A model generated the notes under the pieces. That model saw only the letters and a list, made by a program, of their open reading frames with translations. It was not told the origin of the DNA and did no database searches. A stretch of 64,000 nt of DNA from NCBI GenBank assembly GCA_036419695.1, contig CP143946.1, positions 4,272,001-4,336,000 on the forward strand, given 5' to 3'. Positions 44,953-53,687 of the stretch are shown piece after piece (the first letter of the stretch is position 1; every line of letters starts with the position of its first letter). This DNA is from [Clostridium] symbiosum (GTDB taxonomy: Bacteria > Bacillota > Clostridia > Lachnospirales > Lachnospiraceae). The position numbers and the translations under genes are program-made.

Positions 44953-46449
44953 CTATAAAAGCGGTGACAACAGACGGCTGCACTGTTCCTTAAATCGGAT
45001 CACAAGCCCCCTGGCCTCATAATCCTCTGGTGTAATCTCCCGGCACAGCGGAAGATCATTCAGGAATGCCTCTTCCAGGCGTTCCGTCGTAGCCTCGTCA
45101 TAGATGACCGCATTGACTTCAAAATTCAGTTCAAAACTTCGGATATCCATATTGGCCGTACCGTAGCAGCTCACAAAGCCGTCCACGGAAACGCCTTTGG
45201 CATGGAGGAAACCATTCTCATAGGTATAGCATCTGGCTCCCGCCTTCAGCAAATCGCCTACATAGGAATAGGTAGCCCAGTACACAAACGGATGATCCGG
45301 TTTGCAGGGAATCATCAGACGCACATCCACGCCGGAGCGGGCCGCAATCTGGATGGCGGACAAAATGGCGTCATCCGGGACAAAATAAGGCGTCTGAATA
45401 TAGATATGATGCCTGGCTTTATGGAACAGTTCCAGATAATTATCACGTATTTGCCGGGTCTGGGTATCGGGTCCGCTGGAAACGATCTGGATCCCGACCA
45501 TGCTGTCAATCGATGTGGGCTCCGTCAAATCAGCCGTCTCATTAAAATAGCTCATATCCTTAAACAGGTTCTCCCCTGCCGCATAATTCCAGTCCTGGGC
45601 AAAACGGAGCTGCAGGCCGATTACCGCCTCGCCGTGAATTTTCAGATGGGTATCCCGCCAGTATCCGAACTTTGGATCCTTGGAGATATATTCCCGGCCG
45701 ATATTAAAGCCGCCGACGTAACCGACGCGGCCGTCAATCACAACAATCTTCCTGTGGTTTCTGTAATTCACACGGAAATTGAGACGGCCCAGAATCGGCG
45801 GGAAGAAGCTGGCAATCCTGATTCCGGCTTCCTCAAGCATCTTCCATTTCCGCTTCGGCATAAAACGGCCGCCCATCCCGTCGTACAGAATCCTGACTTC
45901 AACGCCCTCCCTCACCTTCTCAAGCAGGATCGGAATCATTGAGTCAAAGAGTTCATCATTTTTTATAATATAGTACTGGATATGGATATAACGTCTGGCC
46001 TTCTTAAGTTCTTCTTTTAAGTCATCAAACTTCTCCACGCCGTCCGTAAAAATCTCCACCTGGTTGTTCATCGTCAGGACGGCTCCGGATACCTCCAGGT
46101 TATAAAGGACCAGATCCGCATATCCTCCGGCCAGGGAGCCCAAAAGTCCCATATCCTGGCTCTTGATGAATTCTTCCTGGTTTTTAGCCGAATATTTGAG
46201 GCGGTCCTCCACCTCTTTGATCCTGAACATCTTACTCTTCCTGAAATCCTGGTCAAAAAACAGATAAAAGAGAATGCCGAATACCGGAATGAAATACAAA
46301 GCCAGAAGCCACGTCCAGACCGTCTTCGGATCATGCCTCCTGAAAAATACGATAATAATCGACAATATTAAATTGACAAAAATCAGATGTTCCAGAATCC
46401 ATGTCCAGACCGACACCGCTCCGTCAAAAATCGTTCCAATCACGCCCAC
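44953..46449 (-). CDS. cls: Cardiolipin synthase (two-HKD phospholipase D family)
   Basis: The protein is about 498 aa. It has two N-terminal membrane helices and two HxKxxxxD motifs: RNHRKIVVIDGRVGYVGGFN (near residue 225) and LHAKGVSVDGFVSCYGTANMD (near residue 405). It joins phosphatidyl groups to form cardiolipin at the membrane. The start is uncertain: GGACGGAG abuts GTG 46458, while GTG 46449 sits about 8 nt after it and is preferred. Its position upstream of plsC puts two phospholipid genes close together. Confidence 0.9.
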   Translation of the reverse strand: MGVIGTIFDGAVSVWTWILEHLIFVNLILSIIIVFFRRHDPKTVWTWLLALYFIPVFGILFYLFFDQDFRKSKMFRIKEVEDRLKYSAKNQEEFIKSQDMGLLGSLAGGYADLVLYNLEVSGAVLTMNNQVEIFTDGVEKFDDLKEELKKARRYIHIQYYIIKNDELFDSMIPILLEKVREGVEVRILYDGMGGRFMPKRKWKMLEEAGIRIASFFPPILGRLNFRVNYRNHRKIVVIDGRVGYVGGFNIGREYISKDPKFGYWRDTHLKIHGEAVIGLQLRFAQDWNYAAGENLFKDMSYFNETADLTEPTSIDSMVGIQIVSSGPDTQTRQIRDNYLELFHKARHHIYIQTPYFVPDDAILSAIQIAARSGVDVRLMIPCKPDHPFVYWATYSYVGDLLKAGARCYTYENGFLHAKGVSVDGFVSCYGTANMDIRSFELNFEVNAVIYDEATTERLEEAFLNDLPLCREITPEDYEARGLVIRFKEQCSRLLSPLL

Positions 46450-46502
46450 TGTATACACTCCGTCCTATTTTTCAAACCGGAATATCCTCTGACCTGCTCC
46501 GG

Positions 46503-47000
46503 CTATTCACCGTCCGCTGTTACTCCTGGTTTTGTTATACTGATATCCGGCTTATCCCTCACGATTGAAATATCACCCGCCAGCTTTACAGTGATTTTGT
46601 AGCCATCCACGGCGTAAACAAATTCAACCAGCACGGATTTCACAAATCGGAATTCCTGTATTTCCGCTCCCATGGTGGCTCTCCTCGTCAGGTACGGATT
46701 CAGCACATGTCTCTTTGAAGATACTTCGATTTCACATAACTGAGCTGCCAATTTTTCCTGTGTCAGCGGAGTCCCGGCTGCTTCCATATCTATCATATAA
46801 AGCTGTGTGGCCAGGCTGACGCTTTCCGCTTCCGTCATATAGCGCTGTTCCCTGGCTTTTTCAATGTATTTTGCCAAAACAGGCGCCGCCATCCCTACCA
46901 ATATCGCAAGTATCGATACTGATACAACCAGTTCCAACAGTGTAAATCCTTTATTTTCGCCGCATCCTCTGTTCTCGTTCATCTTTTGTCTTTTATTCAT
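46503..47000 (-). CDS. Type IV pilin-like (prepilin/pseudopilin) protein
   Basis: The 165-aa protein has a prepilin signal NKG-FTLLELVVSVSILAIL: a short basic leader, the Gly cleavage position, the Glu at +5, and a hydrophobic helix. A globular part of about 120 residues with no recognised domain follows. No prepilin peptidase or assembly ATPase is in the window, so processing genes must lie elsewhere. Its ATG lies 1 nt after the stop of a DUF4250 gene, so the two are translationally coupled. Confidence 0.83.
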   Translation of the reverse strand: MNKRQKMNENRGCGENKGFTLLELVVSVSILAILVGMAAPVLAKYIEKAREQRYMTEAESVSLATQLYMIDMEAAGTPLTQEKLAAQLCEIEVSSKRHVLNPYLTRRATMGAEIQEFRFVKSVLVEFVYAVDGYKITVKLAGDISIVRDKPDISITKPGVTADGE

Positions 47001-47001
47001 A

Positions 47002-47181
47002 TCATCGAAAACGGTTCTGGCCTTTGTCGTAACAGTAACCGGCTTCTGCCAGTTTATTCTCCAGCTCCTGCCGGTCCACCATCAAGTCGTCACAAAGTGA
47101 TTCCAGGCTGGAATAATAGTCGCGGAGCTGGGTATTAATAAAGCTCAGGCACATAATTGGATCCTGTGGTATTTTTTTCAT
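47002..47181 (-). CDS. DUF4250 small protein
   Basis: The 59-aa frame encodes MKKIPQDPIMCLSFINTQLR onward and ends YDKGQNRFR. The pattern PxDPxMxLSxxNTxLRD..SLExLC matches DUF4250 proteins of about 55-60 aa, common in Firmicutes with no known role. AGGAAG lies 11 nt before the ATG. It is short but well supported by the family pattern, and it ends 1 nt before the pseudopilin start. Upstream, 47182-47300 holds no gene. Confidence 0.8.
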   Translation of the reverse strand: MKKIPQDPIMCLSFINTQLRDYYSSLESLCDDLMVDRQELENKLAEAGYCYDKGQNRFR

Positions 47182-47300
47182 CTTGGGTCACGCTTCCTTC
47201 TCTGTCGGTTATCTTTTTCCCACACACTTTATCACAATGCACCTGTAAATTCAATTGTTTGTCAACATAAATTTACAAAAATTTACACATTTCTACAAAC

Positions 47301-47549
47301 TTACTCCTCCGGAAACGTGACGGTCACATAAAAACCCCGGTCATTTTCTACAATTTCCTTCACAATTCCTCTTGTAACCCCGTTCTCCGTTTTTAATCTG
47401 TTGTTGAGCTTGAAAAGCCCCGACATCGCCACGGCCGGTTCTATCATATAGTTGACGTTAAAGGGGGTGACCGATTCGCTCACCTCTACCTCCTGGCCCT
47501 GCTCCACAAGTCCCGGCCTCTCCATCTTAAATATGATTTCCTTTGCCAT
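47301..47549 (-). CDS. Small conserved-looking protein, function unknown
   Basis: The 82-aa cytoplasmic protein (begins MAKEIIFKMERPGLVEQGQE, ends YVTVTFPEE) appears beta-rich, without a signal or membrane segment. AGAGGG lies 6 nt before ATG 47549; the longer start at 47603 lacks a site and is rejected. It follows dinB on the same strand by 91 bp and could be in the same SOS transcript. I do not recognise a family. Confidence 0.65.
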   Translation of the reverse strand: MAKEIIFKMERPGLVEQGQEVEVSESVTPFNVNYMIEPAVAMSGLFKLNNRLKTENGVTRGIVKEIVENDRGFYVTVTFPEE

Positions 47550-47640
47550 CACAATCCCTCTTTCATCCATATATTGGTCATTGTCCACTATAAATATTAC
47601 CATAAGAACTGTCTTTTTTCCAGAGTCCGTACGGTTGCGG

Positions 47641-49071
47641 CTAATCTATCTTGATTCTGCTGTAATCCACGGTCAGCTTCTCCCTGGAAATTCCGCCCGA
47701 CATATGGTCTATTCTTCCTGCTCTCTTCCTAGTTTCCGCTTTCCCCGCCGTTTTATTCGTTTTGTTTGTCTTATCCTGCTCTTTGGCAGAACCGTCTCCC
47801 GGATTTCTTTCTTCCGGAACCAATGCGGTTTTTGCTCCCTGCGCGCTCACTTTCCCGTTGTCCTTCTCTTCCTTACCATTGATATCAGGAGGCAGGAATG
47901 AGGCCCTTTTGACGGCATCCGTGCCGAATTTACCGCGGATGGCATCCACTGCCCTGTCCAACTTCTCCAATTTTTCGTAGTCCGTCGTATCGAAAATGCT
48001 CATCTGGCGGGCGCTCTCTTCCTTAATTCTGGTCGTATGTATCCCAAGATGGCGGATTGGCGCCCCATCCCACAGCTCCTCAAAAAGACGGCAGGCCGCC
48101 TGATAGAGCTCCGCCGTAATATTGGTCGGCGCCGCCAGCACCATCTGGTGCCCCTGCGACTGCAGAAGGTTGTTCTTAATTGATACCGAGACCACCTCCG
48201 CCTTAACTCCATGGCTCCTGAGCCGCGTCCCGACCGTCTCCGCCAGAGACAGCAGCACCATCTTCGCAATCTGCGCATCCGTCACATCAAAGGAAATCGT
48301 CGTGCTGTTGCCGTATCCCTTATTGTCAGGCGCTTCCGGCTCCACCAGATCGGGAGCCTCCCCATTGGCAAAATTCCAAATCACCTCGCCATGCTTTTTC
48401 AAATGACTGGTCACGATGGACAGTTCCGTATTCGCCAGCTCCCCGATCGTGTGGATTCCCATGGCCGAAAGCTTCTGCTCGGTTGCCCGGCCGACAAAAA
48501 ACAGTTCCCTCACGGGCAGGGGCCACATCTTCTCCGCAATCTCATCCTGAAAAAGCGTATGCACCAGATTGGGTTTCTTAAAATCCGAGGCCATCTTTGC
48601 CAGCAGTTTATTGGAGGATACTCCGATATTGACGGTAAATCCAAGCTCCGACTTAATCCTCTCCCGGATGCGGTTGGCCGCTTCTTCCGGCGGCCCGAAC
48701 AGCTTCTCCATCCCGGTCATATCCATAAACGCCTCATCAATACTGTACGGCTCCACGTTAGGGGAATATTCTCTCAACATATCCATAAAAGCCTTCGATG
48801 ATTCCTGATAAAGATTGTAATGGGCCGGCACCAGTTCCAGCTGGGGGCATTTCTTTCGCGCTTCCATGATGGATTCCCCCGTCCGGACGCCAAATTGCTT
48901 CGCCTTCATGGACTTTGCCAGTATAATGCCGCGGCGCTTGCTGCTGTCGCCGCCCACAGCGCAGATTCCTTCCCTTAAATCCCTGGTCCCTCCCAGGTGC
49001 TTCAGCCGGTAAACAGCTTCCCAGGAAAGAAATGCGCTGTTCACATCCACATGAAATACAACCTGTTCCAT
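47641..49071 (-). CDS. dinB: DNA polymerase IV (Y-family)
   Basis: The 476-aa protein has the Y-family catalytic blocks FHVDVNSAFLSWEAV, VEPYSIDEAFMDMTG (two catalytic acidic residues) and VNIGVSSNKLLAKMASDFKKP, then helix-hairpin-helix, little-finger and a long charged C-terminal tail. It performs translesion synthesis. GGAGG lies 7 nt before ATG 49071; the 44-codon upstream extension is rejected as leader. Its promoter carries a LexA-type box (see 49157-49185), so DNA damage should induce it. The C-terminal ~90 residues (KTNKTAGKAETRKRAGR) are a variable tail. Confidence 0.93.
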   Translation of the reverse strand: MEQVVFHVDVNSAFLSWEAVYRLKHLGGTRDLREGICAVGGDSSKRRGIILAKSMKAKQFGVRTGESIMEARKKCPQLELVPAHYNLYQESSKAFMDMLREYSPNVEPYSIDEAFMDMTGMEKLFGPPEEAANRIRERIKSELGFTVNIGVSSNKLLAKMASDFKKPNLVHTLFQDEIAEKMWPLPVRELFFVGRATEQKLSAMGIHTIGELANTELSIVTSHLKKHGEVIWNFANGEAPDLVEPEAPDNKGYGNSTTISFDVTDAQIAKMVLLSLAETVGTRLRSHGVKAEVVSVSIKNNLLQSQGHQMVLAAPTNITAELYQAACRLFEELWDGAPIRHLGIHTTRIKEESARQMSIFDTTDYEKLEKLDRAVDAIRGKFGTDAVKRASFLPPDINGKEEKDNGKVSAQGAKTALVPEERNPGDGSAKEQDKTNKTNKTAGKAETRKRAGRIDHMSGGISREKLTVDYSRIKID

Positions 49072-49156
49072 GTTTCCACCTCCGGTAAAATTCAGGAACA
49101 TATAATTCCTGTCCGAAACAGGAACCGTGCGGCGGCTCCTGCTGTTTAATAAATCC

Positions 49157-49185
49157 ATTATACAAGAACATACGTTCTGTGTAAA
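49157..49185 (-). promoter_or_regulatory. Sigma-A promoter of dinB with SOS box in the spacer
   Basis: On the minus strand TTTACA (49180-49185), a 17-bp spacer and TATAAT (49157-49162) form a good promoter about 85 bp before the ATG. Confidence 0.85.
49165..49178. promoter_or_regulatory. LexA (SOS) box
   Basis: AGAACATACGTTCT is almost fully palindromic and fits the Gram-positive LexA core GAAC-RNRY-GTTC. It fills the -35/-10 spacer of the dinB promoter, the expected repressor position. Confidence 0.85.
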
Positions 49186-49281
49186 TAGAGAACTTTTTTC
49201 CATATTACCATGACATGCGCTCCGTTACCGGTCACAGCAAAAACAAAGACCGCTCTTTGCTTCAGGCTCCGGCTCATTGAC

Positions 49282-49340
49282 AAACTGCCATGCAGGGCCG
49301 GTTCCGGGCGTTCTCCGTTCCGGGTCCTGCATGACAGTTT
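49282..49340 (-). terminator. Hairpin after the deacetylase gene
   Basis: Arms AAACTGcCATGCAGG and its near-complement (about 18 of 20 paired) lie 34 bp past the stop at 49374. Only TTT follows on the minus strand, so the terminator call is moderate. Short repeats AAAATCCGTTATT/AAAATCCATTATT lie beside it. Confidence 0.5.
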
Positions 49341-49373
49341 AAAATCCGTTATTGCATGACGGCTCAAAATCCA

Positions 49374-50369
49374 TTATTCAGTCTCCTGCGCTTTCGTGGA
49401 ATGCTGGATTCCATAGACATCCAATTTGTAATCCCTGGTGTAAATCAGCTCCGAGACGGGTACAATTGTATATCCCCTGGCCTGTATTTCTTTAATAATT
49501 GTCTCCAGTGCCTGAGGCGTATATTCCGCCCCGTTATGCATCAGGATGATTGCCCCGTTTTTCAGCTTTCCGCTGTTCAATACGCGGTCCAGAAGCGGCT
49601 GGATTCCCAGATTCTTCCAATCTAAAGAATCAATCGTCCACTGAATACAGTAATACCCGTTATTTTTGACCGTGTCAATCACTTTTGAATTATAGGCTCC
49701 GTAGGGGGCCCTGAATAGAAAGGCCTCCCGCCCCGTCAATTCCTTTATCTTCTCATGGGCCGCCTGTATCTGGGCGGTAATCTGTCCCGGCGTCATGCCC
49801 GTCATATCCGGGTGGCTGACGCTGTGATTGCCGATCTCATGGCCGGCCTCATAAATCTTTTTAACACTGTCACCGTGGTCATCCATCCAGTCCTTCGTCA
49901 AGAAAAAGGTCGTGCGCACATTATACCGTTTCAGGATTTCCAGAAGCTGATCCGTATAGTCAAATACGGAACCGGAGTCAAATGACAGCGCTACCAGCGG
50001 TTTTTCCGTATCTACCTGGAAAATCGGCTCGCTTTGTTTTCCGGCATAATGATTGCAGGATTCATCCGGGGCGATATGTTCATACCGTTCCATCTGCGGA
50101 ACCTTCTGAATCCACGCCCCGTCCTTGCCAACAGTGTAGCCGTCGGGCGTGACGCCGTCCGTCACCATGTTTCCCTGGCTATCCAGATAATACCAGCATC
50201 CATCTTCATCCTGAAACCACTGCGAGGCCAGATGGCTTCCGTCATTGTTTTCATACTTCCAGACTTCCTCCCCATATACCCAGTTGCCCGCCAGGGTGGG
50301 AACCGACGCCAGCAGAGTCATCGACGCTCCCAAAACGAACGCTGCCGCCGTCCAAATCTTATTTTTCAT
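49374..50369 (-). CDS. Secreted polysaccharide deacetylase with N-terminal wall-binding repeat
   Basis: The 331-aa protein has a signal peptide (cleavage near TLAG). A short choline/cell-wall-binding-like segment follows (GCWYYLDSQGNMVTDGV). A NodB deacetylase domain then covers about residues 120-310, with VALSFDSGSVFDYT, the zinc His pair in EIGNHSVSHPDMTG, RAPYGAYNSKV, and ILMHNGAEYTPQALE. It probably removes acetyl groups from wall or surface glycans. GGAGG lies 4-5 nt before ATG 50369; the 70-codon upstream extension is rejected. In the first motif Ser replaces the second Asp of the usual FDDG, which may alter metal use. A second deacetylase lies directly upstream. Confidence 0.88.
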   Translation of the reverse strand: MKNKIWTAAAFVLGASMTLLASVPTLAGNWVYGEEVWKYENNDGSHLASQWFQDEDGCWYYLDSQGNMVTDGVTPDGYTVGKDGAWIQKVPQMERYEHIAPDESCNHYAGKQSEPIFQVDTEKPLVALSFDSGSVFDYTDQLLEILKRYNVRTTFFLTKDWMDDHGDSVKKIYEAGHEIGNHSVSHPDMTGMTPGQITAQIQAAHEKIKELTGREAFLFRAPYGAYNSKVIDTVKNNGYYCIQWTIDSLDWKNLGIQPLLDRVLNSGKLKNGAIILMHNGAEYTPQALETIIKEIQARGYTIVPVSELIYTRDYKLDVYGIQHSTKAQETE

Positions 50370-50499
50370 AACGCCTCCCCTTTCCCAAACACTTACGTTA
50401 CAAATTAAGCAGTAATCTGTTAATTTTAGGTTTGATTTTGGTTTTATCAGTGTTTTATCTATAAATACAGTATAAAACAGAACAGTAAAATAAGCAATC

Positions 50500-51372
50500 T
50501 TAATCGGTAAACTGACGTCCTTCCTGATCGAGATGAAAATTTTCCTTCCATATAAGAGAAGAAACCGGAACAATTTCAAATCCTTTTTGCTGTAGCCCCG
50601 TTATGACCGCTTCCAGGGCATCCGGGGTATACTTCGCCCCATTATGCATCAGAATAATACTTCCATTACCTAGATGCGGATCATCCAGAACTTTATTCAC
50701 AATTGAATCGGCGCCGTAGTCCTTCCAGTCCAGACTGTCAACATCCCATTGAATCGGGTAATATCCTAAGGAATCCGCAACTTCTATTACATTATTATTA
50801 TAGTCACCATAGGGCGGACGGAACAACGTCATGTCCTTTCCCGTCAATTTCTTCACTTTGTCATGCACCGTCTGCAGTTCCGACTTTATCTCTGCCTTGT
50901 CGAGCCGGCTCATATTCTTGTGATTTTCGCTGTGGTTTCCAAGCTCATGCCCCTGCTGCGCAATGTAGCGGACATCCTCCGGATATTTTTCCACCCATCC
51001 GCCCGTCATAAAAAAAGTAACCTTGATATTGTGGGCCCCCAGGATATCCATCAGCCGGCGTGTATCCTCATTTCCCCATGCCGCGTCAAACGTCAGCGCT
51101 ACCTGTGGTTTATCCGTCTTCACGCAGTAAATGGGAAGCCTTCTTTCCTTGATCTGATAATTCCTGCCTGCGGCTTTGACATATTTAAACACGCTCTGTG
51201 ATGAGACGCTGGACGCATCCCCCTTATGTATGGATTTCTCATACAGAGATGTGATACAGCCAATTGACAAAAGCACCAACAGCATCCAGAACAATGCATT
51301 CTCCGCCATAGGCAGATGATGGCCGGAATGCCTCTCCGACGGTTCCCTCTTTCTTTGTTTAATAAATTTCAT
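50500..51372 (-). CDS. Membrane-anchored polysaccharide deacetylase
   Basis: The 290-aa protein has one N-terminal membrane helix (LFWMLLVLLSIGCI), a linker, and a NodB domain with VALTFDAAWGNEDT, the His pair in ELGNHSENHKNM, RPPYGDYNNNV and ILMHNGAKYTPDALEAV. The FDAAWGNEDT form resembles the PdaB-like sporulation deacetylases of clostridia. It may act on wall or spore peptidoglycan; the substrate is inferred only. The next deacetylase starts 130 bp downstream. The 51373-51503 region upstream shows no gene. Confidence 0.86.
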   Translation of the reverse strand: MKFIKQRKREPSERHSGHHLPMAENALFWMLLVLLSIGCITSLYEKSIHKGDASSVSSQSVFKYVKAAGRNYQIKERRLPIYCVKTDKPQVALTFDAAWGNEDTRRLMDILGAHNIKVTFFMTGGWVEKYPEDVRYIAQQGHELGNHSENHKNMSRLDKAEIKSELQTVHDKVKKLTGKDMTLFRPPYGDYNNNVIEVADSLGYYPIQWDVDSLDWKDYGADSIVNKVLDDPHLGNGSIILMHNGAKYTPDALEAVITGLQQKGFEIVPVSSLIWKENFHLDQEGRQFTD

Positions 51373-51503
51373 TTGACCACCTCAGCAAAATATAATTTTC
51401 AGACTGCTCGCCGGCCCGCGGAAATCCCGGCAAAACTGCCGCGGGTAAGGGCCGGATCGCCTTATTATTATAAGTATATGAGGGAAAAAATGTTACATGC
51501 CTA

Positions 51504-51532
51504 TTGACATTTTAACAGCGTAGTGATATAGT
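51504..51532 (+). promoter_or_regulatory. Sigma-A promoter of the ureohydrolase gene
   Basis: TTGACA (51504-51509), a 17-bp spacer and TATAGT (51527-51532) lie about 80 bp before the start. Confidence 0.8.
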
Positions 51533-51538
51533 CATTTT

Positions 51539-51553
51539 ATGATAATATCGTTT
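51539..51553 (+). promoter_or_regulatory. Candidate operator ATGATAATATCGTTT, copy 1
   Basis: This 15-bp sequence begins 7 bp after the -10 box, so it covers the start site. The exact same sequence, inverted, lies at 54107-54121 after the glutaminase promoter. A repressor or activator shared by the two genes is suggested; the IclR protein between them is the obvious candidate. Confidence 0.6.
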
Positions 51554-51613
51554 ATAGAATTACAATGTCGTTTTTAAAGTACCATATTTCGTCCACGAAA
51601 GGAGTTTTTTATT

Positions 51614-52594
51614 ATGCAGAATAAGCCAGTTATCTATCAGCCGGGCGTAGTGCCACAGGAAATTTACAGCGGGGTACCATCTTTTATGGGACTTCCGGTA
51701 GCAAAGACAGCGGAAGATGTAAAACAGTTTGATTTCGCCGTTATGGGGGTTCCGTGGGAAGGTGGTTGTACATATGGCGGATACTCTTCCTGCGTTGTAG
51801 CGCCAAAAACATTCCGTGCCGTTTCGACACGCTATACAGGATATCTTCCTGATTATGATATAGATACATTTGATTATCTGACCGCCTGTGATTACGGCGA
51901 CACCGTTGTCCAGAACGGAAACTATGACCTGACATTTGCAAAAATGCGTGAGAAATTCGGCGAGATTATTGATGCGGGAGCCATTCCGATTACATTTGGC
52001 GGCGATCACTCCATCTCCTACCCAATGATCAGTGAGCTGGCAAAACGCCATAAAAAGAGAGTCGGCGTTATCCATTTTGACGCGCATCTCGATACAATGC
52101 CGTCCTTTGGTGACGATCTTTATTCCAGATGCTCTCCTTTCAACCGCCTGTATCAGGATGAGAACTTTGATTCCACCAAGATTGTGCATATCGGAATCAG
52201 AGGACCGAGAAATCATCCTCAGGAGAGAAGGGAAGCCGAGAAATACGGTGCAACCGTCATTCCCGCTATGGAAATCAAAAAGAACGGATACGAGGCTTCC
52301 ATCAAGAAAGCCCTGGAAATTGTGTCTAAAGATACGGACGTAATCTATGTAACCATCTGCTCCGACGTACTGGATGCTTCCGCAAACCCACAGGGACCGG
52401 TTGATCCATGCGGCGTTACCTCCTTTGAACTGGCTATGATGGTTAACGAATGCGGCAGGGCCGGAGCCAACGCATTTGACTTTGTAGAGATTTACCCGGA
52501 AACCTGCGGCGCGCAGACATCTGCCCACACAGGAGTATGGATGGCGCTCTATTTCATGAATGGTCTGGCCGCCAGAAAAGCAGAATTAAAATAA
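51614..52594 (+). CDS. Ureohydrolase family protein (agmatinase/arginase-like), variant metal motif
   Basis: The 326-aa protein has ureohydrolase motifs ITFGGDHSISYPM and VGVIHFDAHLDTMPS. The third metal motif reads YVTICSDVLDASANP where family members usually have SxDxDxxDP, so one metal-ligand Asp aligns with Cys. The family cleaves guanidino groups (agmatine, arginine, formiminoglutamate, guanidinobutyrate, guanidine). With this change the substrate cannot be named. AAAGGAG precedes the ATG. It shares an operator-like site with the glutaminase/NRAMP unit and lies next to an IclR regulator, pointing to nitrogen-compound use. Confidence 0.83.
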   Translation: MQNKPVIYQPGVVPQEIYSGVPSFMGLPVAKTAEDVKQFDFAVMGVPWEGGCTYGGYSSCVVAPKTFRAVSTRYTGYLPDYDIDTFDYLTACDYGDTVVQNGNYDLTFAKMREKFGEIIDAGAIPITFGGDHSISYPMISELAKRHKKRVGVIHFDAHLDTMPSFGDDLYSRCSPFNRLYQDENFDSTKIVHIGIRGPRNHPQERREAEKYGATVIPAMEIKKNGYEASIKKALEIVSKDTDVIYVTICSDVLDASANPQGPVDPCGVTSFELAMMVNECGRAGANAFDFVEIYPETCGAQTSAHTGVWMALYFMNGLAARKAELK

Positions 52595-52620
52595 TTCTAG
52601 TCACCGAAGGAAGAACTGCC
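52594..52620 (+). repeat. 27-bp dispersed repeat, copy 2
   Basis: 26 of 27 bases match 12260-12286. It starts at the last base of the ureohydrolase stop codon and precedes the shared terminator. Confidence 0.65.
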
Positions 52621-52640
52621 TGCGTGAAAAAAACATATTA

Positions 52641-52686
52641 AAAGAAGGGTAAGAATCCCGTTTTCCTGGAATTCCTGCCCTTCTTA
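52641..52686. terminator. Bidirectional terminator between ureohydrolase and IclR genes
   Basis: The stem AAGAAGGG..GAAT/ATTC..CCCTTCTT lies between the converging genes and is flanked by A-rich and T-rich sequence on the two sides. Confidence 0.65.
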
Positions 52687-52743
52687 AATTTGCTTTAGTG
52701 AATTAATGCTTTTTCCTTGTCTTCCAAAACACTTCTTTGTCCA

Positions 52744-53514
52744 TTAAAGCAAAAGATTCTCTGTCACGAATGCCGCGCATTCTCTCATTGGAATGATAAC
52801 ATCCTGGATAATCGGCATCACAATGGAACTGGATGCCACGATACTGATCGTCCCGTAGAGCGCCCCGTTCTTCTTCATGACCGGAATGGCAATACTGCTG
52901 ATTCCAAGCCCTATCTCTTCAAATTCTGTGGCATATCCCCATTCTTCAATCTTATCCAGCTCTTTTTGCAAATCTTCCCTGGTTACAAGAGTGTTCTTTG
53001 TATACATGTGTTTGTCCAGCGTCCTGAAATACCGTTCCCTCTGGCGCTCCCCCATATAATACAGAAGCAGCTTTCCGGATGCGGTGGCATTCAACGCAAA
53101 GGTCGTGTTTAAACGCGTGAGAAGAATGTAATGTGCGTTTTCCGGATTGATGTTTTCAATCGTAAAAATGTTGTAATTAGAGACCACCTGAAGACGGGCC
53201 GATACCTGAAACGCATTGGAAATCTGCTCCAGATACGGCCTGGCCAGTTTCTTGACGCGATCCATATCATTGGAACTCACCAAATCCGCCTTGGGAATAA
53301 ATACAGGCCCCAACGAATAAATATTTGCTTCTCCATCATGCTCCAGATAACCGTTAGCCACCAGCGTATTGACAATTCCCCTGGTCGTATTGATATTCAG
53401 GGACAGCATCTCACTGATTTTCGGTAAAGTCAACTTCGGTGTCTGATCACTGAAACAGTTGATAATATCAAATGCCCTCTGGATAGACTGGATCAGACGC
53501 ACTTCTTTTTCCAT
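52744..53514 (-). CDS. IclR-family transcriptional regulator
   Basis: The 256-aa protein has an N-terminal winged helix (IQRAFDIINCFSDQTPKLTLP; NINTTRGIVNTLVANGYL) and the C-terminal IclR ligand-binding domain (FALNATASGKLLLYYMG; GISSIAIPVMKKNGALYGTI). GGAG lies 8 nt before the ATG. It lies between the ureohydrolase and the glutaminase/NRAMP genes, whose promoters share a 15-bp site, so it probably controls both in response to a small metabolite. Its own promoter region lacks that site. Confidence 0.9.
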   Translation of the reverse strand: MEKEVRLIQSIQRAFDIINCFSDQTPKLTLPKISEMLSLNINTTRGIVNTLVANGYLEHDGEANIYSLGPVFIPKADLVSSNDMDRVKKLARPYLEQISNAFQVSARLQVVSNYNIFTIENINPENAHYILLTRLNTTFALNATASGKLLLYYMGERQRERYFRTLDKHMYTKNTLVTREDLQKELDKIEEWGYATEFEEIGLGISSIAIPVMKKNGALYGTISIVASSSIVMPIIQDVIIPMRECAAFVTENLLL

Positions 53515-53687
53515 AATACAGGCTCCTTTTCTCTTCGATACAAGATAGATTTATACTACAACATTTTTGGAAAATATGCAATGTATCCCAATTTATTGTC
53601 CGCGTTTTCTCGATGATTTGTTACTGATTGGACATAGATTGGGATTTAATTGAGATGCGAGGACGCCTCTGTAAGATGGCGGACGGG

